Of a stretch of 29,435 nucleotides of DNA, positions 21,084 through 29,348 are shown piece after piece. Made by a program: the position numbers and the translations under genes. The notes under the pieces are model-generated. The model saw only the letters and a program-made list of their open reading frames with translations, was not told where the DNA came from and ran no database searches. Source of the DNA: Verrucomicrobiota bacterium (GTDB lineage Bacteria > Verrucomicrobiota > Verrucomicrobiia > Chthoniobacterales > UBA10450); contig QHNU01000024.1 of assembly GCA_003218525.1 (NCBI GenBank), positions 1-29,435 on the forward strand, read 5' to 3'. How positions within the stretch are numbered: position 1 is the first letter of the stretch; every line of letters begins with the position of its first letter.

Positions 21084-24000
21084 GGCAATTTTCCGAGCAG
21101 CCGGAGAATTTCCGTTAGCCGCCCTTCGATCTGAGGCGCAACTAAACGAGGGAATTTGCCCGCCACAAGTATAAAATCGCCTCGCCGGGTCAGCATCAAT
21201 TTATCCTCCCGCGTCTCCACGCGAGTGATCTGCGCCTTTGCCGCTGCCAGCTTAATCTGAGTCAGCGTGATCAGGTTTTCCACTGGGCCAGGAAAGATTC
21301 CAAAGCGATCGCGCCATTCCTTAACCAGTTGATCGAGTTGTTCCTGGGTAGTGACTTCGGCGAGTCGGCGATACGCCTGAATACGCAGCGTGGTGTCGCC
21401 GACGTATGTTCGCGGCAAAAAAGCCGAAACCCGGCCATTAGAGTCGGCGCGAACGAACTCGGCCTCATTCGTCGCGACGAAGTCGAGACGTAGATCAACT
21501 TCCAAACGCCAGCGCGTTTTCTGCCCTTTAATCTGAGATACGGCCTGTTTGAGCAGCTGACAGTACAAATCAAATCCGACCGCCACGATGTGTCCGCTCT
21601 GGGCCGTTCCAAGAATGCTGCCAGCGCCGCGAATCTCGAGATCCCGCATGGCGATACGAAAACCAGCGCCGAGCGAACTGTATTGTTTGATCGCGTTAAT
21701 GCGCTTCCGCGCTGCGCCGATCGTCATCATCTCGCGCGGGAGCAACAGATAAGCATAGGCCTTGTGCTCAGCGCGTCCGACCCGGCCGCGCAACTGATAG
21801 AGATCGGCCAGCCCAAACCGATCGGCGCGGTCAATAATAATGGTGTTGGCGTTGGGAATGTCGAGTCCGCTCTCGATGATCGTCGTACAAACAAGCACAT
21901 CGATTCGTCCAGCTACGAAACGGTACATCACGGTTTCGAGCTCATCCGATTCCATCTGGCCGTGGCCGAACTCTACCCGCGCAGTTGGGCAAAGCTCCGC
22001 GATCCGATCGCGTACCTTCTCGATTGATTGGACGCGATTGTGCAAAAAGAAGACCTGACCTTGCCGTTCGAGTTCGCGATTAATGGCGTCTCGAATGATC
22101 CGTTCATCGTAGGCGCACACCGCTGTCTCCACTGGCAAACGATTCTGCGGTGGCGTTTCGATGGTGGACATGTCTTTTACCCCGACAAGGGAAAGATAGA
22201 GCGTGCGCGGAATAGGCGTCGCTGAAAGCGTGAGTACGTCGACAAGTTTAAAAAGCTCCTTGAACTTTTCCTTATGCAAGACACCGAAGCGTTGTTCTTC
22301 GTCGATGACCACGAGGCCAAGATCCTTAAAAACGACATCGCCGGAAATGAGGCGATGGGTGCCGATCACGATGTCGATCCCGCCTTCGCGCAACAACTGC
22401 AGAATTTTCTTCTGCTCCGCTTGCGAACGAAACCGACTCAGCATTTCGATGCGAACTGGATAATCCAACATTCGCTGGCGAAAGGTTTCGAAATGTTGCT
22501 GCGCCAGAACAGTGGTCGGTGCCAGAATCGCGATTTGTTTACCGTCCATTATCGCCTTGAATGCAGCGCGAATCGCCACTTCTGTCTTACCAAAGCCAAC
22601 ATCGCCACAAATGAGTCGATCCATTGGCCGCGGGCGCTCCATATCACTTTTCGTCTCGACGATGGCCTTGAATTGGTCCGGCGTTTCGCGGTAGGGAAAG
22701 GAATGCTCAAATTCTGCCTGCCATTTTGTGTCGCGGCCGAAGGCGTGACCTAGATTGGTTTCGCGCGCCGCCTGGAGAGCGAGCATTTTTCCGGCATAAT
22801 CAAAAATTGAGACGGCCGCATTTCGCTTGGCCCGTGTCCATTTCGTGTCGGCGAGCGAGCTGAGGGGGGGCGATTTCTTCCCGACCCCGACGTAACGGGA
22901 GACGAGATATGCCTGCTCCAGCGGAACATAAAGCTTCGCTTCATCGGCAAATTCGAGAGCGAGGACCTCCTGATTGGCACCGTCGCCGGTCGGCATTTCG
23001 GTGAGTTGCAGAAAGCGCCCGATGCCATGCTCAAGATGGACGACGAGATCGCCTTCACTGAGCTCACTGAAATCGATCTGAGCGCGGTTGCGGCGCTCGG
23101 CCCGTTGCAACCGTCTCCGGCCATGGACAGGAAAACGGCCGATGAGTTCATTTGCGGAAAGGACGACGAGGTTGGCCGTGGGAAAGCAAAAGCCACGGCT
23201 GAGCGTTCCTTCGATGAGAGCGACGTCGGCAAGCGCCTCGGGTGGGATAATTTCCCGAAAGCGCTCAATTTCTCCCTCGGTTTGAAAATAAATTGCAACG
23301 TGGGCCTTTTGATTGCGCCATTCCTCTAAGCGCGAGACAAATTGTGCCCGTTTCGCTTCTACGAGCGTGAAATCGCCCGAACCTAGTTCGCCGACGTCGC
23401 ATTCCTGAAATGCCGTCTCAAAGTTTTCCGGCCCTTGTTCAATCCATCCTTCTGCGATCTGAACGTGGGCGGAATCCTCTTCCGGCTCGAGTTCGAACAG
23501 AAGATGCTGCGCTTTGACGTAATCGCGGACGTGGCCGCCGGCGTCGCTTGACGAGCTGAGTAAGGCCGTGATGCGGTCAAGAGAGCGAATGGACGTTTGC
23601 GTATCCAGGTCGAATTCGCGAAGCGATTCGATTTCATCGGCGAAAAATTCGACGCGGGCGGGCAACGAGGCCTGCCACGAGAAAATATCGACAATGCCGC
23701 CGCGAACTGCGAACTGCCCGCGGGTAACGACCTGGGTCGTGCGTTCGTAACCGGCCTGAGACAGCGCACTCAGTAGCTGTTCCATCTCCATCGCTTGGCC
23801 AAGGCGCAATTCGAGTGCAGCCGAGGTCAAAGACCCGCTTTTCGGAGCTGCTTGATCGAGCGCGAGACGGGTCGTGACGATCACGCCTGGAGCATTTCCT
23901 TTTTCAAGCTGAGTCAGAAGGTCCAGGCGTTCTGCCGCAATCTCCGGATCGGGCAGGATATTTTCGACGGCGGCGAACTCGGCTTCGGGCAAAAAAGCCG

Positions 24001-24271
24001 CCTGAGGGACCCAGTTGAGCAGGCTTTCATAGAAAAGCTCTTGCGCCCGAACGTTCGAAGCAACCACCCAAATTGTCTGGCGGACGTGTTGCCTGATCGC
24101 CGCGACGAGGAACGGCTGGGCGCTTTCGATGACATGCGAAAAACGAATCGACGTTTCCCCCGATCCAAGGTGCGCGAGTTTGGCAGCGATGGGAGGCGAT
24201 TTTACGACCAGAGTCAGGATTTCATCGTGGCCGGTCATGCCAAAGTCTTGATGAAGTTGCGCCTCCTGCAA
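21080..24271 (-). CDS. mfd: Transcription-repair coupling factor Mfd
   Basis: Mfd removes stalled RNA polymerase and recruits UvrA to the lesion. The 1063-residue protein has the UvrB-homology N-terminal region (RGQFAVRGGIVDIFSW near 185). The RNA polymerase-interaction CarD-like domain reads EGDLVVHLEHGIGRFLQL. The translocase has Walker A GDVGFGKTEVA, VVIDEEQRFGV and TLSATPIPRTLY. Later motifs are HGQMESDELE, TTIIESGLDIPNANTIIIDR and QLRGRVGRAEHKAYAYLL. The C-terminal domain contains LRIQAYRRLAE. It is shorter than E. coli Mfd, mainly in the N-terminal half. The start is uncertain: TTG 24271 has no clear site, and ATG 24238 gives MTGHDEIL. The stop overlaps the surA-like start. Confidence 0.96.
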   Translation of the reverse strand: MQEAQLHQDFGMTGHDEILTLVVKSPPIAAKLAHLGSGETSIRFSHVIESAQPFLVAAIRQHVRQTIWVVASNVRAQELFYESLLNWVPQAAFLPEAEFAAVENILPDPEIAAERLDLLTQLEKGNAPGVIVTTRLALDQAAPKSGSLTSAALELRLGQAMEMEQLLSALSQAGYERTTQVVTRGQFAVRGGIVDIFSWQASLPARVEFFADEIESLREFDLDTQTSIRSLDRITALLSSSSDAGGHVRDYVKAQHLLFELEPEEDSAHVQIAEGWIEQGPENFETAFQECDVGELGSGDFTLVEAKRAQFVSRLEEWRNQKAHVAIYFQTEGEIERFREIIPPEALADVALIEGTLSRGFCFPTANLVVLSANELIGRFPVHGRRRLQRAERRNRAQIDFSELSEGDLVVHLEHGIGRFLQLTEMPTGDGANQEVLALEFADEAKLYVPLEQAYLVSRYVGVGKKSPPLSSLADTKWTRAKRNAAVSIFDYAGKMLALQAARETNLGHAFGRDTKWQAEFEHSFPYRETPDQFKAIVETKSDMERPRPMDRLICGDVGFGKTEVAIRAAFKAIMDGKQIAILAPTTVLAQQHFETFRQRMLDYPVRIEMLSRFRSQAEQKKILQLLREGGIDIVIGTHRLISGDVVFKDLGLVVIDEEQRFGVLHKEKFKELFKLVDVLTLSATPIPRTLYLSLVGVKDMSTIETPPQNRLPVETAVCAYDERIIRDAINRELERQGQVFFLHNRVQSIEKVRDRIAELCPTARVEFGHGQMESDELETVMYRFVAGRIDVLVCTTIIESGLDIPNANTIIIDRADRFGLADLYQLRGRVGRAEHKAYAYLLLPREMMTIGAARKRINAIKQYSSLGAGFRIAMRDLEIRGAGSILGTAQSGHIVAVGFDLYCQLLKQAVSQIKGQKTRWRLEVDLRLDFVATNEAEFVRADSNGRVSAFLPRTYVGDTTLRIQAYRRLAEVTTQEQLDQLVKEWRDRFGIFPGPVENLITLTQIKLAAAKAQITRVETREDKLMLTRRGDFILVAGKFPRLVAPQIEGRLTEILRLLGKLP

Positions 24272-24361
24272 TTCCTCGTCTTGCAGCGGTTTTCGCGCGT
24301 TTCGCAGGAATCGACCGATGGGCTACCGAACCGAATGGAAACGTATCGAGATACCGATCGT

Positions 24362-24970
24362 CTATTTCGTAATTGTTACCGGCGTGCCGACTGAAACCGA
24401 CTTAAAGAAATTTTCAGCCATGAATTCCGGCATCCGAATGCAACCATGTGAAGCGGGATAGCCAGGAAGATAGCCGGCGTGCATTCCGACGCCGCCAACG
24501 ATCCGCATGAAGTACGGCATTGGTGCGCCTTTGAAATGCGTCCCGGGCGGCTTCGGATCTTTTCCGAGTTCGACGTTTGCTTTCACCACGTTATCCGCGG
24601 CATCGACGTAATCGCCGTACTTGCTGGAGACGTGGTTCAGATCCTTTTGCACAATGGAGAAGTGACCGTTGGGCGTATTTAATCCTTCACGCCCGGTGGA
24701 TAGTTGCGAGATGCCGACTAACTGGCCGCTTTTGTAGAAATAAGCGCGTTGCTCGCCCAAGCTGATCCTTACCGTTGGTTTGCCCGCCGAAGGATCGCCG
24801 TCCCAATAGGAGACGTTATCCTGCGGCGCACCGCTTGAAACTGGGCCGGCACCGTAAACCCCACCCAAATACTGGGTTTGGTAAGCTTCCTCCGATTCAC
24901 AGCCAATCAGGGCAACCGAAAAGAGGGCAGCTCCGAACAGGGGAAGAGCTCGCTTAGCGCTAAATCTCAT
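24362..24970 (-). CDS. L,D-transpeptidase lipoprotein (YkuD domain)
   Basis: This 202-residue protein has a lipoprotein signal (lipobox LIGC, Cys24), so it should be anchored to a membrane. The YkuD domain begins near residue 65 (KPTVRISLGEQRAYFYKSGQ), followed by STGREGLNTPNGHFSI. The catalytic motif is H-x-n-SHGCIRM, with Cys177 as nucleophile. Such enzymes form 3-3 peptidoglycan cross-links or attach proteins to the wall. It lies upstream of mfd on the same strand with a 90-base gap, and diverges from the FmdB gene over 135 bases. A link to the peptidoglycan-binding genes at 26240 is plausible but unproven. Confidence 0.92.
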   Translation of the reverse strand: MRFSAKRALPLFGAALFSVALIGCESEEAYQTQYLGGVYGAGPVSSGAPQDNVSYWDGDPSAGKPTVRISLGEQRAYFYKSGQLVGISQLSTGREGLNTPNGHFSIVQKDLNHVSSKYGDYVDAADNVVKANVELGKDPKPPGTHFKGAPMPYFMRIVGGVGMHAGYLPGYPASHGCIRMPEFMAENFFKSVSVGTPVTITK

Positions 24971-25105
24971 GGTTGGGCAAGGACGTTCACCGTCGATTCT
25001 CCAAAGTCAAGGAAGCGGCTAAGAAGCAGGAACCGGACGCGCAAAGAGATTGTCCGGCTTGAATTTTGCTTCCGAAGCATCTACTTGCGACTGATCAATC
25101 AAACT

Positions 25106-25426
25106 ATGCCCACTTATGAATATGCCTGCGAAAAATGCGGGCAAAATTTTGAGGCATTTCAATCGATGCGGGACGAGCCATTTCGGGAGTGCCCGAAGGA
25201 CCTTTGCCGGCTCAAAAAATGGGGTCACGGTAAGGTGAAACGACTGCTTGGCGCTGGTGCTGGGATCCTTTTCCGAGGATCGGGCTTCTACATCACTGAT
25301 TATCGGAGCAACTCGTACCGGGAAGCGGCGAAAAAGGAATCCCCTCCTTCTTCTACCGAGAAACCAAAAACGGAAACTAAAACCGAATCGAAATCAGCCA
25401 CCGCGAAATCGGAGAAAAAGGAATGA
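25106..25426 (+). CDS. FmdB-family zinc ribbon protein
   Basis: This 106-residue protein starts MPTYEYACEKCGQNFEAFQS, the hallmark of the FmdB/CxxC_CxxC_SSSS family, followed by ECPKDLCRLKKWGHGKVKRL. The second metal pair is C-x4-C here instead of C-x2-C, a noticeable departure. The C-terminal third is a Lys/Glu/Ser/Thr-rich low-complexity tail (KTETKTESKSATAKSEKK). Family function is poorly defined and is often described as regulatory. I start at ATG 25106; the open frame upstream lies in the divergent promoter region and has no family character. It overlaps the next gene by four bases (ATGA). Confidence 0.9.
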   Translation: MPTYEYACEKCGQNFEAFQSMRDEPFRECPKDLCRLKKWGHGKVKRLLGAGAGILFRGSGFYITDYRSNSYREAAKKESPPSSTEKPKTETKTESKSATAKSEKKE

Positions 25427-26181
25427 CCGCAGCAACAACCGTCACTCTAACTTGCCCTGACTGCCGGCACGAGAATGAAATCGAGCGGATTTTTTGCCAT
25501 TCCTGCGGAGCTCGTCTCGACCGATCGGCATTGTCCGCACGCAAAATGCCTCAGACGGAGGCGCCGGAAGAGATTCAGAAACGCGTGCAGGGGATGTTTA
25601 ATCAGCGCAAAGCGAGAATCCGCTCCTTATTCCTGCAAGCTCTGAAACTGACATTGGCAGCGGGAGTTGCTGCGATGGTGGTAGAAATGCTGATCCCTCC
25701 GGAGGTTCCCAGCCAGAAAAAATCCGACAATCTTCCCCCACACATCAATTTGGATCTCGAAATGATGATCCAATATCACCGGCCACCATTCCTGCGCTAT
25801 GACGAGGAGGGCGTAAATGGATTTATTGCGAATACCTTAAGGACCCAAAAAGGAAAACTTAATCATCCACTCGTTGATTTTAATCGCGCGATCGTCCGCT
25901 TCGATAACGGCCGTTGTGGCCTGACGATGGAACGTTCCATTTTCGGCTACTCCTTCTACACGACTGGGATTTATACCGTGGAGCTGCGGGACGGTAAGTT
26001 AAGTAGCTTCGCTAGCGGCGGCTCAATCGGCCGCCTGCAAATCCACCCACAATTGATGAAATATGCCGGATTTCTCTTTGGTGATTTCGTCACCGCGATG
26101 CAACGAGAAGCTAAGCAGCTATCACGAGTCGGTTCGATTGAATTCCAGGACAAAGAAGTGATCTTCGCCGCTCCGCGGTAA
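25423..26181 (+). CDS. Zinc-ribbon membrane protein of unknown function
   Basis: This 252-residue protein has an N-terminal zinc ribbon (CPDCRHENEIERIFCHSCGA, residues about 11-30) and a basic linker. One membrane span follows at about 70-88 (LKLTLAAGVAAMVVEML). A predicted extracytoplasmic domain has YDEEGVNGFIANTL, RAIVRFDNGRCGLTMERSIF and GYSFYTTGIYTVELRDGKL. The ribbon would sit in the cytoplasm and the large domain outside. I do not recognise the C-terminal domain. ATGA overlap with the FmdB gene suggests a two-gene unit of zinc-ribbon proteins. A strong hairpin follows its stop. Confidence 0.8.
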   Translation: MTAATTVTLTCPDCRHENEIERIFCHSCGARLDRSALSARKMPQTEAPEEIQKRVQGMFNQRKARIRSLFLQALKLTLAAGVAAMVVEMLIPPEVPSQKKSDNLPPHINLDLEMMIQYHRPPFLRYDEEGVNGFIANTLRTQKGKLNHPLVDFNRAIVRFDNGRCGLTMERSIFGYSFYTTGIYTVELRDGKLSSFASGGSIGRLQIHPQLMKYAGFLFGDFVTAMQREAKQLSRVGSIEFQDKEVIFAAPR

Positions 26182-26186
26182 ACAAT

Positions 26187-26221
26187 TGCCGGCGGGCCGC
26201 TTTCGCTACCACCCGCCGGCA
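26187..26221. terminator. Bidirectional rho-independent-type hairpin between convergent genes
   Basis: TGCCGGCGGG (26187-26196) and CCCGCCGGCA (26212-26221) form a perfect 10-bp GC-rich stem with a 15-base loop. It lies 5 bases after the plus-strand stop at 26181 and 18 bases beyond the minus-strand stop at 26240. On the minus strand it is followed by ATTGTTT. On the plus strand a T-rich stretch appears only about ten bases later, so termination is likely stronger leftward. Confidence 0.75.
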
Positions 26222-26239
26222 CCCCGAACCTCGATTGTT

Positions 26240-26764
26240 TTAGGCAAGTCCCATCCTGGCCAACAGACGACCATCAATTCGTCCATCAACCGGCAACCCG
26301 TGCCTATATTCGTAGGCCCGGATTGCATAGCGGGTGCGCCGCCCGATCACGCCATCGATCGGACCCGTATAATAGCCAGCACGGGCCAGCCGAGCTTGAA
26401 CGCGCGCAACGATCGATCGACCATAGCCGCGATAGACCGTGCCATGGTAGTAGTACGGATCGCCCCTGTAGTAGCCGCCATATCCGTACCCATTACTATA
26501 CGGGCTGTAGCCGTAGGCGTAAGGGTAGCCGCCGTAATATCCCGGGAAGCCACCATAGTATCCGCCGTAGAATGGCGCCCCAAACCCCAGGCCAATGCCC
26601 AACGACGTGCTGCTCTCACGATATTGATTTCTCCAATGTTTACCGGTGCTGGCGACGATCGGTCTCCCGTCAGACGTTGTTTCTACAACGCGTTTTTTCG
26701 CGATCGCCGGCACCGCTAGCGAAAGCAATGCGAGAGCACTCAGTATTAACAATTTTGCTTTCAT
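26240..26764 (-). CDS. Secreted YG-rich protein with peptidoglycan-binding domain
   Basis: This 174-residue protein starts at ATG 26764 with a signal peptide (LLILSALALLSLAVPAIAKK). The middle (about 60-110) is a low-complexity Tyr/Gly/Pro-rich tract (GGYYGGFPGYYGGYPYAYGY). The C-terminus is a PG_binding_1-like domain: RVQARLARAGYYTGPIDGVI, RTRYAIRAYEYRHGLPVDGR. It is probably a wall- or envelope-associated protein. Tyr/Gly-rich regions often make surface or structural proteins, but no function is proven. The frame extends upstream of 26764, yet that part overlaps the decayed paralogue and lacks a signal. The decayed second copy lies immediately upstream. Confidence 0.85.
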   Translation of the reverse strand: MKAKLLILSALALLSLAVPAIAKKRVVETTSDGRPIVASTGKHWRNQYRESSTSLGIGLGFGAPFYGGYYGGFPGYYGGYPYAYGYSPYSNGYGYGGYYRGDPYYYHGTVYRGYGRSIVARVQARLARAGYYTGPIDGVIGRRTRYAIRAYEYRHGLPVDGRIDGRLLARMGLA

Positions 26765-26828
26765 AACCCTCGTTGATTTAGACGAAGCCGGAACGAATTC
26801 TTTCAAACTTTTTCCGCAAAATTGTGGA

Positions 26829-27362
26829 TCAGGATCGATCCGAAAGACGAGCAATCCGCCCGTCCGCCGGCAATCCATGGATGCGTTCGTAAATACGGAT
26901 GGCATATTCTTCGAGTTCGATCTCCGAGGACGCCATCAATGGGACTGTGATAAATGCCGGCCCTGGCCAGTCGTCGGCGGACTCGCACAATCAGAGCAGC
27001 CTCGCGGTCGCCCAAAGCGCGGCCCCGTCAGATATTGCCGGAATAACTTTCCTTCTGGTATCCACCGCACTGGTATTCGTCTCCGTCCGAGTAGAATCCG
27101 GGGTAGGGATAATATCCGCCCTAGTGTTCAGGATAGAAGCCACCATAAAGCGGGAAACCGAACCCGATCGCGAAGTTCCATCCGGAACCGCCAAAGCAGT
27201 TGCGACCTCGCCATTCGTGACCACGAAAGCCCGCCATGTCCTCTCCAATTCCCCGAGCCGCCCCCAGTTCCGGCGGCCGCCGTTCCAGCTATCGGCCAGT
27301 GCCGACGGTGCCGTCACCGCAAGGCAAGCGATGACCACCAGGTTCAATGATTTGCATTTTAT
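26829..27362 (-). pseudogene. Decayed paralogue of the peptidoglycan-binding protein
   Basis: Fragments in successive frames match the intact gene at 26240-26764 in the same order. A signal-like start (KCKSLNLVVIACLAVTAPSA) begins at ATA 27362, which looks like a mutated ATG. A YG-rich middle (WNFAIGFGFPLYGGFYPEH) carries in-frame stops: TAG, and later TGA after SYSGNI. A third frame gives RVRRRLARAGIYHSPIDGVL, and a further shift gives YAIRIYERIHGLPADGRIA, ending at TGA 26829. At least two nonsense codons and two frame changes are needed to reconstruct it. I read it as an old duplicate that has lost function. Confidence 0.75.
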
Positions 27363-27487
27363 GGCCGTGGTTTTCCGATCAAACTCCTCACCGAAGCGTT
27401 GTTCGCTTCGCCTGAAAAATTGACACGATTTTTTCCTAATAAGTCGCGCTCGAAATTTGCCTACTAAAGGCCTAACCTCGGCCAATT

Positions 27488-28786
27488 GTGAGATTCTCTA
27501 ATCCGACCTTTCTCCATCTCATCGGCGTCATTCTAATGACTGGTGGCGTCGCTACGGTTTCCGGTGTTCCTTTCGAGCGCAGTGTAAGCAGCTCGCGCCA
27601 ATTTATCGTGTTTGGCGGCGATGCGCGTCTGCGTGGTGCCGTTGCTGAGCTGGCTGAGCACTCGAAACGCAATGTGCTCGCGCTCTTGGAAACGGGTGAC
27701 AACTGGTTAGTCCCGATCCTGTTAAATGTTGAACAACCCCAGACGAACCTACCGGAGACTCCTTTGGCAACGCTTAACTTCAGTCAAACCGGCTCTGGAT
27801 TAAAAATCCAATTAGATCTTTTGATCACGCCTGAAGTCGACCCAGCGGTGGTAAAGCGTGAGCTGGTACGCGCGATTTTACTCGAGATCGCCTATCGGGG
27901 ATCACCTTTGTTGCCAGCAGGCGTGTCCTATGTGCCGCCGCCCGATTGGATCATCAATGGGATTCTTAGTTTGCGCGACGAATCGCCGGCCGCACTTGCC
28001 GCTCTCGAGAGCCTCAGCGCTCATCCGGTGCCGTTGAGGGGTTTTCTTGCTCAGCGACCGGAACTCCTCGATTCACAATCGGTTAGTCTGTATCGCGCCT
28101 GCGCGCGCTCATTGGTAAATATCCTGACGCAACACACCGGAGGTCGCACACAGTTGCACCATTACATCACTGACTTGCCGCACGCCTCATCCGATCCGCT
28201 GGCCGATTTACAGGCCCATTTTCCCTGGCTTGGAAACCGGGAGAAAGAGACCGAGCAAATTTGGAACGCACTGGTCGCGTGCCTCGGGAACGAACAACGT
28301 TCTCTGCTGAATACATTCTCCTCCACTTCGCAACAATTGGATGAACTCCTCCAGACCAAGGTGGCGAAGGATCACGCCGGAAAGAATGCTTTGACACTCG
28401 ATGAAGCCGTGCGCGTGGCACGTCCGCTGGTCGACATCCCTGCGGCGCGCGAGCTGGCGCAGCGTTTGATGCTCCTGGCCGTTCGCGCTCATCCACTGTT
28501 GCGTCCAGTCGTCCTCGATTATCGATTGATGGCGCAATCTTTAGCAGCTAAAAAATGGCATGGTCTATCCAGACGAGCAGCCGCGACCGTGCAGTTGCGG
28601 GAGCGGGTGTCTTCCCGGATGCGCGAAGCCGAGGACTTCATGAATTGGTTCGAGGCGACGCAAGCGAGCACGTCGAGTGGCGATTTCGAGGACTACGTCC
28701 GGGCCGCGCGGACGACCGAGGAGGTTACTCGACGCCGTGACGCGATCTCGGTTTATCTCGATGCCATGGAATTGCAGTTTCAGTAA
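27488..28786 (+). CDS. Secreted protein of unknown function
   Basis: This 432-residue protein starts at GTG 27488 with a signal-like N-terminus (FLHLIGVILMTGGVATVSGV). ATG 27536 would cut into that segment, so GTG is preferred. Blocks include RQFIVFGGDARLRGAVAELA, VPILLNVEQPQTNLPE, and a long, mostly helical C-terminal half rich in Leu and Arg. No catalytic motif, Cys cluster or further membrane span stands out. The pattern is one I associate with lineage-specific envelope or periplasmic proteins of Verrucomicrobiota, without a known role. The upstream gap (27363-27487) has a TTGACA at 27420 but no convincing -10. Confidence 0.75.
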   Translation: MRFSNPTFLHLIGVILMTGGVATVSGVPFERSVSSSRQFIVFGGDARLRGAVAELAEHSKRNVLALLETGDNWLVPILLNVEQPQTNLPETPLATLNFSQTGSGLKIQLDLLITPEVDPAVVKRELVRAILLEIAYRGSPLLPAGVSYVPPPDWIINGILSLRDESPAALAALESLSAHPVPLRGFLAQRPELLDSQSVSLYRACARSLVNILTQHTGGRTQLHHYITDLPHASSDPLADLQAHFPWLGNREKETEQIWNALVACLGNEQRSLLNTFSSTSQQLDELLQTKVAKDHAGKNALTLDEAVRVARPLVDIPAARELAQRLMLLAVRAHPLLRPVVLDYRLMAQSLAAKKWHGLSRRAAATVQLRERVSSRMREAEDFMNWFEATQASTSSGDFEDYVRAARTTEEVTRRRDAISVYLDAMELQFQ

Positions 28787-28887
28787 AGCAGGTGATTTGA
28801 TCGGATAGAGCTCGCAATTTCAGGGTGCGATTTGCTCGGCGGAAACTTGCCCGCTATCGTGCTCCTGCGTCCAAGGCGCATTTAGCA

Positions 28888-29322
28888 ATGCAGAAAATTG
28901 GCTTTACTGAGGCACTCGATTCCATCGTGGCAGCTGATCCTCGTTATCAGCGCGATGCTTACATTTTCCTGCGCAATGCACTCGATTATACCACCAAGCA
29001 GCAGAAAAAAATCAAAGGCGCTACGGTGCGTCATGTAGCCGGGCCGGAGCTTCTCGAGGGAGTGCGCCAATACGCGTTGAAGGAGTTCGGACCGATGGCG
29101 TTAAGCGTTTTTTCTTTCTGGGGGATTCACCGCTGCGAAGATATTGGCCACATGGTCTTCAACCTTATTGGAGCTGGGATTTTCGGGAAGACGGAGGAAG
29201 ATTCGATGGAAGACTTCAAAGAAGTTTATGACTTTCACGAAGCGTTCGTGAAACCGTTCGAACCCCAATCCTCCCTGAGCCACAATCTTCCGCCAAGCCT
29301 GTCGGCCCCAAAACCAGTGTAA
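28888..29322 (+). CDS. Minf_1886-family protein (Verrucomicrobia/Planctomycetes-restricted)
   Basis: This protein of about 144 residues starts MQKIGFTEALDSIVAADPRY and continues YIFLRNALDYTTKQQKK, VAGPELLEGVRQYALKEFGP, SVFSFWGIHRCEDIGHMVFN and DSMEDFKEVYDFHEAF. I recall this pattern as the Minf_1886 / 'Verruc_Plancto-restricted' family. Its function is unknown, but its phylum restriction makes it the best taxonomic marker in the window. I start at ATG 28888; an upstream in-frame GTG at 28825 adds a basic 21-residue piece without family character. The C-terminal ~20 residues are low complexity (Ser/Pro). Confidence 0.88.
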   Translation: MQKIGFTEALDSIVAADPRYQRDAYIFLRNALDYTTKQQKKIKGATVRHVAGPELLEGVRQYALKEFGPMALSVFSFWGIHRCEDIGHMVFNLIGAGIFGKTEEDSMEDFKEVYDFHEAFVKPFEPQSSLSHNLPPSLSAPKPV

Positions 29323-29348
29323 CGCGTGCCCAGGGACTGAGGCGCGTC

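Noticed and set aside
27392..27410. Hairpin CGAAGCG-N5-CGCTTCG
   Set aside because: A perfect 7-bp stem, but no T-run on either side and no gene end nearby on the right strand. It is probably part of the decayed gene's leader and cannot be assigned.
27420..27448. TTGACA as promoter of the gene at 27488
   Set aside because: The -35 hexamer is perfect, but the bases 17 away are GC-rich (GTCGCG) and do not resemble a -10 box.
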